A DNA stretch of 39,770 bases from Nitrospira sp. UBA5699 (lineage in GTDB: Bacteria > Nitrospirota > Nitrospiria > Nitrospirales > Nitrospiraceae). Under the pieces are notes generated by a model that was given only the letters and a program-made list of their open reading frames with translations, was not told the DNA's origin and made no database searches. Below, one piece after another: positions 25,245-32,736 of the stretch (the stretch's first letter is position 1; each line of letters starts with the position of its first letter). Where the stretch lies: assembly GCA_002420105.1 (NCBI GenBank), contig DIHJ01000080.1, positions 1 to 39,770 on the forward strand, read 5' to 3'. A program made the position numbers and the translations under genes.

Positions 25245-26348
25245 TTAGTCCAGCCAGTCTTTCTCTTTGAGCTTCCTCGGCAGATACTTCTTCGTCAGGT
25301 ACTGGAAATCCTTGTTGGCCAGCGCGTCGAGCTCGTACTTGAGCCCGCTCGTCAGCATGCGCTTGATCTCCGCCTGCCAGGCCGGCTTCTGGAACCACTG
25401 GTAGTTCATGAGCTCCTTCGCGCGGGCGATGTCCTTCTCGTTGAGCTTGATCCCGACGTTGCGCGGCAGTTCGTACCGTTCCGGGTCCGCGCTGGACAGC
25501 CCCACGAACTTGGCCTTCGGAATCGCCATCCGCTGGCTTTCGAACGCCAGGTTGATCGACCCCTGCTTGATGACGGAATAAATGTAGTATCCCCAGGGGT
25601 CGTTATCGACGAGCACGTACACCGGGAGCCGGTGCTCTTCGTGCAGGCGCCTGGCCAGCCGTCTGACCCCCCGCGGCGGCTGCCCGTTCCCGGTCAGGAG
25701 CACGCAATTGTAGCGGCGCCAGAACTTGTCCTCCGACAGCCGGTTCCACTGGGTGCCCTTTTCCACCAGCAGCACGAAGTCCGCGGTGCAGCGGCGGATC
25801 TCCAGATATTCCGGTTCCACGATCGACGGCACCGAATAGCCGCCCTTGCCGAGCTTTGCGCAATCGACGCGGTCGCCGTCGTCCCCGAACACCACCGGCC
25901 CGACGATGCTGCCGCTGTTCTCCGCGCGCACGTGCAGCTCCTCGCGCAGCGCCGCGAGCGACACCTCCAGGTCCTCGATGACGGGATCCGATTCATCCTG
26001 CGTATCGAAGGTGTTCTCGTGCGAATCCTTGATCGTGTGCTTGGTCCGGTAATAGATTTCGCGGAGCGAGGTGGTCAGGTCCGCCCGCTGCAGTTCGGAC
26101 AGCGCGTCGGCCACCAGCACGGTCTGCATGAACTTCTTGGCCATGCCCACGTTGAAGAACGACCGCGCCTGTTTCTTCTGCCCCATCTCGATCAGCCCCT
26201 TGCGCGGGTTGAACGACACGTTCGAGAGGGCGCGGATGGGAATTGCAAACGTCGGGTCCTTCGCACGGTCCGCCGCCGCAATGACGATGTCGGCCAGGCC
26301 GATGAGCTTCTTTTCGACCGCGGTCGTCTTCTTCGTTTTCGTGGTCAT
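25245..26348 (-). CDS. top6A: DNA topoisomerase VI subunit A (Spo11-like)
   Basis: The protein has 367 aa. The winged-helix domain carries the catalytic tyrosine motif LREIYYRTKH (residues 95-104; Tyr100, the second of the pair, aligns with the Spo11 nucleophile). The TOPRIM domain has Glu196 in LLVEKGTQW and Asp248/Asp250 in VLVDNDPWGYYI, the magnesium-binding acids. All key residues are present. Together with the B subunit it should be an ATP-dependent type IIB topoisomerase that passes a duplex through a break with 2-nt overhangs. These enzymes are typical of archaea and plants and only sporadic in bacteria. The gene starts 8 bp after the B subunit stop. Confidence 0.95.
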   Translation of the reverse strand: MTTKTKKTTAVEKKLIGLADIVIAAADRAKDPTFAIPIRALSNVSFNPRKGLIEMGQKKQARSFFNVGMAKKFMQTVLVADALSELQRADLTTSLREIYYRTKHTIKDSHENTFDTQDESDPVIEDLEVSLAALREELHVRAENSGSIVGPVVFGDDGDRVDCAKLGKGGYSVPSIVEPEYLEIRRCTADFVLLVEKGTQWNRLSEDKFWRRYNCVLLTGNGQPPRGVRRLARRLHEEHRLPVYVLVDNDPWGYYIYSVIKQGSINLAFESQRMAIPKAKFVGLSSADPERYELPRNVGIKLNEKDIARAKELMNYQWFQKPAWQAEIKRMLTSGLKYELDALANKDFQYLTKKYLPRKLKEKDWLD

Positions 26349-26356
26349 GGACGGTC

Positions 26357-28417
26357 CTATTTCTTTCCCCGGGGGGCCGAACGCGGCGTTGGCTTGTCTG
26401 GTCTGTTTGGTCTGTTACGTCTGTTTGGTCTATCTGGTCTGTTCGGTCCGTCGGGTTTGTTGAACAGGGCCATCTGGCCCGCTTTGCCCCTCGAGGGTTT
26501 GTCCGCCGGTTTCTCGGCGACCGGTCGCCCGGCTTCGCCGGAGAAACTCACAGCCGCCGCATCCGCCTCGATCCGCGAGGCCAGTTCGACTTCGCCCTCG
26601 ACGCCCTCCGCCGTGACGATGATCGAATGGGGCAGGCCTTCCGGTCCCGCGCCGGTCTTCCCCAGCGCCTCGTCGGTCTTGAGTCCGCCGGTGCGCGAGG
26701 TGGCGATCTTCTGGAGCTGCGCCTTGAGTTTTTCCTTCTGGAGCGTGCCCCCCTTCAACCGGTCGCAGGCGTCGACGACTTCCTCGATGTAGAGCTCGAA
26801 GATGTTCCGCCGGCGGAATTCGCTGGCCGCCCGTTCGCGCCGCCGCAGGAAAAGACCCAGCCGCCGGCCGCATTCGCGGAGCGCCAGGGTGATCTCCTTC
26901 TGGATTTCATCGTAGTCCGCGATGGCTTCCTTGGACTCGCTCGTGAACGGTACCCACACGGAGGCCATATGAACGAAAATCACCATCGGTCCGCCGGGCA
27001 ACGCTCCGCGGGATTGCGTCACGCCGTAGTTCTTCCAGGTGGTGTTCAACACGGCCTTGAAGGTCGCGCAGGCGGATTGCTGGTAGAGCAGCGGCACGCG
27101 GTTCGCGTAGCGGATCACGCGCGCGAGCTCCGAATCCTCCTCCTCGTGCTCGCCTTCCGCCTTCGGCTGCGCCGGTTGCTGCGGCTTCGTCTGATCCTCC
27201 GGCCGGTTGCCGTAGGCGAGGCCGGCTTCGATGATGAAGGGGTTGCCGCGATAGACGGCCGGCGGCCGGCTGACCGCCGTATAGAATTCCCCTTTGATCT
27301 GCTTGTAGAGGCCGGCGAGAATCGCCTTTTCGCCGATCGGCGAGATGCAGTTCGTCGGCGGCGCCATGATCTTCGTGTTCTGAATCGTCCGGTAGAGGAC
27401 TTCGGCCGCCGGCCCCTTCAGGTCCCGCGGCTTCATGTTCGGCGAAACCTTGGCGGCCCTGCAGATCTCGTCCGCCAGCTGCGGCGAGACGCGGCAGAAG
27501 TCGCTCGACAGGAAACCGGAGAGCGAATGGCTCTTTGTGTCCTGCAGCATCTTCAGCAGCATGCCGAATTCGATGCCGTAGGGATGCGGCTTGATCTCGC
27601 GCGGCGAGGGCGGCAGCTCGTGATAGGTCCGCGGATATTCCTTCGTCTCGCCCTCCGGCGTCCGGTAGACGAGCCTGACGTGCGGGTTCGCGATGGAGGT
27701 CTGCTCCAGCCACTCGTCCACCGACGCGCGGCCCTTCTGGTACTTCCCTTCGACTTCGAGCGTGACCTGCGTCCCCTGCGGCTGCCGCCATTCGATCTGC
27801 TTGTTCTCGTGGACGAGCGGCTCGTTCTTCTTCGTGTCGATCTGCACTTCGAAAAAGTGCGCGGCGGCCTTCGGTCCCGTCCGCGAGATGATCTTCACCG
27901 GTTTGCCGGTCGTCAGCTGGCCGTACATGCCGGCCGCGGAAATACCGATCCCCTGCTGGCCCCGGCTCATGCGCATGCGGTGGAACTTGGAGCCGTACAG
28001 CAGCTTCGCGAAGATCCGGGGAATGTGCTGCCGGACGATCCCGGGACCGTTGTCCGTCACCGTAATGCGGAATTTGGACGCCTGGCTGGGCGCGACCGGC
28101 TCCCCGTTCGAGACGACTTCCAGCGCGACCGTGACGTCCGGCAGGATCCCCGCTTCTTCGCAGGCGTCCAGCGCGTTATCCACGGCTTCCTTGACGCAGG
28201 TCAGCAGGGCCTTGCGCGGATTATCGAAGCCCAGCAGGTGACGGTTCTTCGTGAAAAATTCCGAAACGGAAATTTCCCGCTGCCGCGCGCCCATTTCGAC
28301 CGCCGTCACCTGCTGTGCCGGTTTGGCGGGAGCCTTTTGGGGGGCGGCTGGTTCGGAGGTCGGTTTCGGCGAAGACGCGGACGGGGCCGGAACGGCGGAC
28401 GAGTGCTTCTTAGACAT
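26357..28417 (-). CDS. top6B: DNA topoisomerase VI subunit B (GHKL ATPase)
   Basis: The protein has 686 aa from ATG 28417, chosen because AGAGGTGG precedes it. Residues ~1-42 are an unusual Ala/Pro/Ser/Lys-rich extension. The GHKL ATPase follows: N box EAVDNALDACEEAG (77-90), Bergerat-fold VTDNGPGI (120-127) and GQQGIGISAAGMY (153-165). The helix-two-turn-helix and transducer domains take up residues ~240-560, including the switch-lysine region. The C-terminal ~100 residues are variable and end in low-complexity Asn/Arg/Pro/Asp repeats encoded by a 9-bp tandem array. ATP-driven dimerisation of B closes the gate that controls DNA cleavage by A. It heads the operon B-A-helicase. Confidence 0.94.
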   Translation of the reverse strand: MSKKHSSAVPAPSASSPKPTSEPAAPQKAPAKPAQQVTAVEMGARQREISVSEFFTKNRHLLGFDNPRKALLTCVKEAVDNALDACEEAGILPDVTVALEVVSNGEPVAPSQASKFRITVTDNGPGIVRQHIPRIFAKLLYGSKFHRMRMSRGQQGIGISAAGMYGQLTTGKPVKIISRTGPKAAAHFFEVQIDTKKNEPLVHENKQIEWRQPQGTQVTLEVEGKYQKGRASVDEWLEQTSIANPHVRLVYRTPEGETKEYPRTYHELPPSPREIKPHPYGIEFGMLLKMLQDTKSHSLSGFLSSDFCRVSPQLADEICRAAKVSPNMKPRDLKGPAAEVLYRTIQNTKIMAPPTNCISPIGEKAILAGLYKQIKGEFYTAVSRPPAVYRGNPFIIEAGLAYGNRPEDQTKPQQPAQPKAEGEHEEEDSELARVIRYANRVPLLYQQSACATFKAVLNTTWKNYGVTQSRGALPGGPMVIFVHMASVWVPFTSESKEAIADYDEIQKEITLALRECGRRLGLFLRRRERAASEFRRRNIFELYIEEVVDACDRLKGGTLQKEKLKAQLQKIATSRTGGLKTDEALGKTGAGPEGLPHSIIVTAEGVEGEVELASRIEADAAAVSFSGEAGRPVAEKPADKPSRGKAGQMALFNKPDGPNRPDRPNRRNRPNRPDKPTPRSAPRGKK
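26394..26452. repeat. 9-bp imperfect tandem repeat encoding the top6B tail
   Basis: On the coding strand, units such as AGACCAAAC, AGACCAGAT and AGACGTAAC repeat in a 9-bp register about six times, giving the protein motif (P/R)-N-R-P/D. The array stays in frame. Similar TGGTTGGTCTG-type words recur at 36836-36885. Confidence 0.6.
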
Positions 28418-28809
28418 TCCACCTCTCAACAATGATCGTCATCAAAGACTTGGTACCACAAAAGGCGGCGCGGATTCCACCCCGCATACCACAAACGACG
28501 CCGCGACGCGACGGAGACGGCTTGACAAGCCGAAACTCGCAGAAGAATCGATGAACCGCCCCGCCCGCCGGCGCGGCAGCCGAGCATCCCCCCCTTCGAG
28601 TGGTTGCGCGCCCCCCCTTTGTACTGTGAAAAATAGTCGTCCAACAATTTGCGAGACGCGACGGAAATCCCCTCCTATTCCGATTGTACGAATCGGCCCG
28701 CCCAGGCTGGTTTCCAAGCAAAATGCATCTATTCTTTGCGCAGGAACGTACGGCGACGATGGCGCTCTCCTTGCACAAACACCTTCACGAAACCACGTAG
28801 GGGTGCCGC
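28418..28809. other. intergenic region between divergent topoisomerase VI and diguanylate cyclase genes
   Basis: No gene is supported. Two direct repeats of TACCACA (28454-28460 and 28487-28493) lie 33 bp apart, about three helical turns, near the top6B start. CGGCTT (28518-28523) and AAGCCG (28527-28532) form a short palindrome that contains TTGACA, but no matching -10 lies 16-18 bp further. A C7 run is near 28610. Promoters for both genes must lie here but I cannot place them. Confidence 0.45.
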
Positions 28810-30978
28810 GTGACGGATCTCGATCACAACAACCGCTTGCGAGGGAACCGGCGATCGACGGGCGATCACGGTCCGGCCTTCTCTCCGGCCGCCGCCCTGT
28901 GGTTCCATGCGGAACGCCCCCATCGGTTTGCCATGCTGCTCGTCGGTCTCATCTCGATCGTAACGGTTTTCTGCATCGGCTGGGGGGCTTGCACGATCGA
29001 GCGCCGGCTGGTGGCCACCGCCGGCCACAGCCTGGTACAGACCGCCACGGACGCGGCAAGCAAACTGGAAACGATCATCGCCGAACGGCAGGGCGACATC
29101 GAAGTGCTGACCTCGTCGCCGATCGCGCGAGGCCACGATCGGGCCGCCCTGACGGCCTATCTGTACCGACTGCTCAAGAGCTTCCCGGCCTATCAATGGA
29201 TCGGCGTAACGGACGCCGAAGGACGGATCATCGCCGGAACGGACCCGGGGACGCTGTCGCAGAATCGCAGCAAGAGCCGGTGGTTCCAACAAGCCATCCG
29301 GAGCCACGGCGTCACGGTGCTCGATGCCCGTACGGGCGACGATGCCAAGAACAACCTGGCCATTACCCTGACCTCGCCGGTCCGGACGCTCGACGGAGCG
29401 TTTCACGGCGTCATTGCCGCGACGGTGGAAGTCCCCTACCTCGTGGATCTGCTCGACCGGACGACCAGAGTCCTGCGGGGCGTGGAGTGGTCGGAAGACT
29501 CCCATATCGAATATCAACTGTTGAACGGCTACGGCGACTTGATCGCCGACTCCAATCTCCGCCAACAAGGCCGGCTGAATCTCCGGGATATGGAACTCCC
29601 CTCGGCGTTGTTGTTGGCGACATCGGAGCGGGGGTTCGTCGAGGAAAAGCATCTGCGGCGTCTGGCGCCGGTGATCACCGCCTATGCCCAGGTTCACATC
29701 CCGCAGGCCAGCACCTCGCTGCGCTGGGGGATTCTGATCCGGGTCGATCGCGACAGCATCCTCGCGCCGATCCGCACCTTTCTCCAAAATCTCATGCTCG
29801 TTGCGACCCTCATCATCGTGCCGCTGGCCGCCCTGCTGCTGTGGCTGGTCAAACGGCTCCATCGCGAATGGCATTCGGCCAAACAGGAATCCGATCGCGC
29901 GAGCCAGGCGGAAGCGGCCCTCAAGGCGAGGGCCGAGGCTCTCCATGCGCTGGTCGACGGAGCCAAGCGCATGGCGGCGGCGCCCCATCTCGACGAATTG
30001 CTCAGGGAGCTGACGGAGATCGCCAGAACCACCACGGGATCCCGGTACGCGGCGGTCGGCATCTTCGACGAGGATAAAACGTCGCTGATCCGGTATGTCA
30101 CGATCGGCTTCGATGAGCAGAGCGCGAGGGCCGTCGCCGCCCTGCCGGTCGGAGGCGGCCTGCTGTCCGCCCTGGCGCAACAGACGGAGGTCTTGCGGAT
30201 CGACGACCTTGCCGTCCAAGCGGATGTCCTGGCGGCGCAGGAGGGCCCTCCGCCCGTCACCTCCTTCCTCGGCATCTCGCTGCGGAGTCACGGGCAGTTG
30301 TTCGGGCAATTGTACCTGGCGGACAAACTCTCGCAGGACGGGAGCGTGACGGCCTTCACGGAACTGGACGATCAGATCCTCCTGACCCTTTCGGCCCAGG
30401 CGGGCGTCTCCATCGAAAATCTGCAATTGCTCCACGAGTCCAAGCAGCGGGCCATGCACGATTCGCTTACCGGACTCCTGAATCACTCCGCCGTGCTCGA
30501 CGCCTTGAGCCGCGAGATGGTCCGCGCCGAGCGCGAGGGCGAACCGCTGGCGGTGCTCATGGCCGACCTCGACCATTTCAAACGCATCAACGACACCTAC
30601 GGGCACCGGGTCGGCGACGTCGTGATTCGCGATGCCGCCGGGCGGATTCGGGAGGCGGCCCGCCGGTACGATCTGGTGGGACGCGTCGGCGGGGAGGAGT
30701 TCCTGATCATCCTTCCCGGATGCGACGAACGCGCCGCCGCCGAATTCGCCGAGCGGATTCGCTACGCCATCGGCAGCGAATCGATCGAGAGCCAGGCCGG
30801 TCCCCTCTCCGTCACGGTGAGCATCGGCGCCGCCGCCTGGGCGCCGGGACAACCGCCGCTCCCCCATCTGCTCTGGGAAATCGCCGACCAGGCGCTCTAT
30901 CGCGTCAAGCACAACGGCCGCAACGGCGTGGCCGTCTCGACCCTGCCCGATAAACTGTCCTGCCGCGAAGTGGCCTGA
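28810..30978 (+). CDS. membrane-bound diguanylate cyclase (sensor-GAF-GGDEF)
   Basis: The protein has 722 aa. Helix 1 (~41-62) and helix 2 (~324-348) bracket a ~260-residue periplasmic sensor that resembles a double Cache domain (WIGVTDAEGRIIAGTD, then a second sheet with YQLLNGYGDLIADS). A coiled coil (~355-385), a GAF domain (~390-545) and a GGDEF domain (~550-710) follow. The active-site motif is GGEEF (627-631), fully functional in this family. An allosteric I-site RRYD (618-621) lies five residues upstream, so product inhibition by c-di-GMP is likely. It should make c-di-GMP from two GTP in response to a periplasmic ligand. The start is GTG 28810 with a weak AGGGG. No phosphodiesterase is nearby. 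Confidence 0.93.
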   Translation: MTDLDHNNRLRGNRRSTGDHGPAFSPAAALWFHAERPHRFAMLLVGLISIVTVFCIGWGACTIERRLVATAGHSLVQTATDAASKLETIIAERQGDIEVLTSSPIARGHDRAALTAYLYRLLKSFPAYQWIGVTDAEGRIIAGTDPGTLSQNRSKSRWFQQAIRSHGVTVLDARTGDDAKNNLAITLTSPVRTLDGAFHGVIAATVEVPYLVDLLDRTTRVLRGVEWSEDSHIEYQLLNGYGDLIADSNLRQQGRLNLRDMELPSALLLATSERGFVEEKHLRRLAPVITAYAQVHIPQASTSLRWGILIRVDRDSILAPIRTFLQNLMLVATLIIVPLAALLLWLVKRLHREWHSAKQESDRASQAEAALKARAEALHALVDGAKRMAAAPHLDELLRELTEIARTTTGSRYAAVGIFDEDKTSLIRYVTIGFDEQSARAVAALPVGGGLLSALAQQTEVLRIDDLAVQADVLAAQEGPPPVTSFLGISLRSHGQLFGQLYLADKLSQDGSVTAFTELDDQILLTLSAQAGVSIENLQLLHESKQRAMHDSLTGLLNHSAVLDALSREMVRAEREGEPLAVLMADLDHFKRINDTYGHRVGDVVIRDAAGRIREAARRYDLVGRVGGEEFLIILPGCDERAAAEFAERIRYAIGSESIESQAGPLSVTVSIGAAAWAPGQPPLPHLLWEIADQALYRVKHNGRNGVAVSTLPDKLSCREVA

Positions 30979-31234
30979 GCCCCCACGGGCGAGAGAGATC
31001 GCGAGGAGGCGATGCTGCTCGTCATGCGTCATGCGTCATACGCGGAGGAGAGCCGGACGATGCGACTCCTTCCGCAACTGACGCGTGACGATTGACGGGT
31101 GCTTCAGCCAGACGAAAGAGCCAGACGGCGGGCGGTCCGACGAAGGGATCCCCTGCACTGCCTGCCGCCCTTCGTCGTGAAAGAGTGGAGTCGCGTCGCG
31201 AGGCCGGCCGGGGTTTTCAACGGCCGGTATTAGG
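30979..31234. other. intergenic region downstream of the cyclase gene, with short inverted repeats
   Basis: The left arm at 31020-31039 repeats CGTCATG three times (CGTCATGCGTCATGCGTCAT). The right arm at 31079-31097 reads TGACGCGTGACGATTGACG and pairs with the left at about 16 of 19 positions. A separate perfect hairpin, CCGGCCG (31204-31210) and CGGCCGG (31221-31227), lies just beyond the 3' end of the 6S RNA on the minus strand; it could be its terminator, although no U-tract follows. No coding sequence is supported. Confidence 0.5.
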
Positions 31235-31386
31235 GTGGGAGGAGCACGCACCTAACCGAGGACGATTAGGTACGGCGGAGACCTTGGGAGGACTTTAGGC
31301 TTCCCAGTACAAGCTGGTCCTGCACACCATCCTCACGCTCGATCCCCTGATGAACCATATTCCCTCGGGGCGTTAACTCCTCCCAC
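31235..31386 (-). ncRNA. ssrS: 6S RNA
   Basis: The minus-strand RNA starts GUGGGAGGAG and ends CUCCUCCCAC, a perfect 10-bp closing stem over 152 nt. The stem continues with GCGU/ACGC and CCUCGG/CCGAGG pairs across small internal loops, giving the long rod of 6S RNA. A central bubble follows, whose 3' side carries the small hairpin ACCUAA/UUAGGU, as in Escherichia coli 6S. The apical part contains GGGAAGCCUAAAG, close to the conserved AGAAGCCUUAAAA of E. coli 6S. A promoter lies exactly at the right distance upstream. 6S RNA mimics an open promoter, binds sigma-70 RNA polymerase and represses transcription in stationary phase. The fold was built by hand. The exact 3' end is uncertain by several bases. 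Confidence 0.82.
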
Positions 31387-31392
31387 GAGACA

Positions 31393-31422
31393 ACGATAGG
31401 CCCGCACTCCGGAACGAGTCAA
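31393..31422 (-). promoter_or_regulatory. promoter of the 6S RNA gene
   Basis: On the minus strand, TTGACT (31422-31417) and TATCGT (31398-31393) have an 18-bp spacer. Six bases later is 31386, the first base of the 6S closing stem, which agrees with initiation at G. Confidence 0.65.
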
Positions 31423-31524
31423 GCGAACTAATGTGTCCGGCATCAATCATCGCGCCTCCCTCTTGTATCCGGCGACGGACGAAGATTACAATTTTCGTTG
31501 GTCTTCCGCCGGCCGCCTTGCAGG

Positions 31525-32226
31525 ATGAACCCGACGACGATCGTGAAATACCGTTTCCCGACCATCACGCTGCTCGCCTCCGCCCTCTGCCTCGGCCTCC
31601 TGTGGCCTGCGCCCGTCCGAGCCCGGCAGGGTCATCAACATGAGCGCATACCCAACGTCATGGAGTATCTCGATCGACTCGACCGCCCCGAGCGCGATCG
31701 GGACCAGAAACCCTCGGAAGTCATCGAGGCATTGGGTGTGAAACCGGGCATGAGCGTCGCCGACCTCGGCGCGGGGTCCGGCTATTTCACGCGGCGGTTC
31801 GTCGAGGCGGTGACCGACACCGGCAAGGTGTATGCCATCGACGTGGAGCCGGAGGCGCTGAAATACGTCGAAGAGAGCCTCGTCCACATGCACCGGCCCT
31901 ATCAGGCCGAATTCATTCTGGCCCGGCCGGACAATCCCAAGATTCCGTTCGAATCCGTCGATCTGATCTTCGTCTGCAACACCTACCATCACCTCGAAGA
32001 CCGCCCGGTCTATTTCCGCAACAGCAAATCCGCCCTGCGACCGGGCGGACGCATCGCGATCGTGGATTTCTACCACGACGACCGTTCCGGCGAACTCGGC
32101 TTCCCCAAGCGGCACCTGGTCCCGCGCGACAGGGTGGTGCAGGAAATGACGGAAGCCGGCTACACGCTACTCAGAGAACACGGTTTCCTGCCGAAGCAGT
32201 ATTTTCTGGAATTCATCCCGCAGTAA
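31525..32226 (+). CDS. class I SAM-dependent methyltransferase with an N-terminal signal peptide
   Basis: The protein has 233 aa. The methyltransferase core is clear: motif I VADLGAGSGYFTRRF (residues ~77-91), the acidic end of strand 2 in VYAIDVEPEAL, VDLIFVCNTYHHLED at strand 4 and LRPGGRIAIVDFY at strand 5. This looks like a small-molecule or quinone-type methyltransferase. Upstream of it is a hydrophobic N terminus (FPTITLLASALCLGLLWPAPVRA, residues ~11-33) ending in an A-x-A site, an unusual feature because S-adenosylmethionine is cytosolic. It may be a membrane anchor instead. ATG 31525 is favoured over TTG 31498, which would extend into non-typical sequence. A weak TTGTAT/TACAAT pair lies at 31463-31492. 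It has no operon partner. Confidence 0.85.
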   Translation: MNPTTIVKYRFPTITLLASALCLGLLWPAPVRARQGHQHERIPNVMEYLDRLDRPERDRDQKPSEVIEALGVKPGMSVADLGAGSGYFTRRFVEAVTDTGKVYAIDVEPEALKYVEESLVHMHRPYQAEFILARPDNPKIPFESVDLIFVCNTYHHLEDRPVYFRNSKSALRPGGRIAIVDFYHDDRSGELGFPKRHLVPRDRVVQEMTEAGYTLLREHGFLPKQYFLEFIPQ

Positions 32227-32736
32227 CGACGCGTCAGCTCCGTCGAAAAATAATCACAAAACTTTTCGGGTTCTGATGCCTCGTGGCATGGAAAACCTCG
32301 ATCCCCATTTTCTGTGGATAACTCTGTGAACAACGTCATGGCCTGTCGCAGGAGCCCGCTGTTTCACGCAGCAAGCGAGCAAAGTGCCTAAAAATTAGGC
32401 ATTGGTGAATCGGCGCGCGGGCCCCAACTAATAGTGGTCGTCCCGAGTCATGAATCGATTTCTAGACATTTTCACGGAAAAGCGCTTGACTTCATGCAAT
32501 CGCCGCTGCTGATGCGCCTCGCAGCAACGCGGCAAGCTCCAATATCCACAGGCTCAGGGGTTTTCGGAGGATAAGCGGCGAATCCGCAAGCCCAGTGCGG
32601 CGATGCTTTCGTCGAGAACCGCGAGGCGAAAAGCGCCGTACGATCCTGTCGCAACGAGCGAGCCGACGGGAGAAATGCGCGGGAGAACGCCGCCGCGGCA
32701 CCCGCCCACTTCCGACGGTATCGCGACGAGCGGATG
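32227..32736. other. 510-bp convergent intergenic region with DnaA-box-like sites and a palindrome
   Basis: There is no convincing gene, although the gap is long for convergent genes. A perfect DnaA box (TTATCCACA, minus strand, 32321-32313) is followed after three bases by TGTGAACAA (32325-32333), two mismatches from a box in the same orientation. ATATCCACA (32542-32550) is a third candidate on the plus strand. A perfect inverted repeat TGCCTAA-AAA-TTAGGCA lies at 32385-32401. The left half is more AT-rich than the surroundings. Confidence 0.5.

Noticed and set aside
28518..28550. Promoter with TTGACA inside the CGGCTT/AAGCCG palindrome
   Set aside because: No acceptable -10 at 16-18 bp on the plus strand.
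28729..31032. 767-codon minus-strand frame over the diguanylate cyclase
   Set aside because: Antisense to an intact GGDEF protein; shadow composition.
31235..31386. Riboswitch for the downstream methyltransferase
   Set aside because: The element and its promoter read on the minus strand, away from the methyltransferase gene; the fold and core match 6S RNA better.
32313..32550. Chromosomal replication origin
   Set aside because: Only one perfect DnaA box and no dnaA, dnaN or gyrB nearby; kept as a DnaA-box cluster only.
32472..32654. 60-codon minus-strand ORF in the convergent gap
   Set aside because: No ribosome-binding site and no protein-like pattern.
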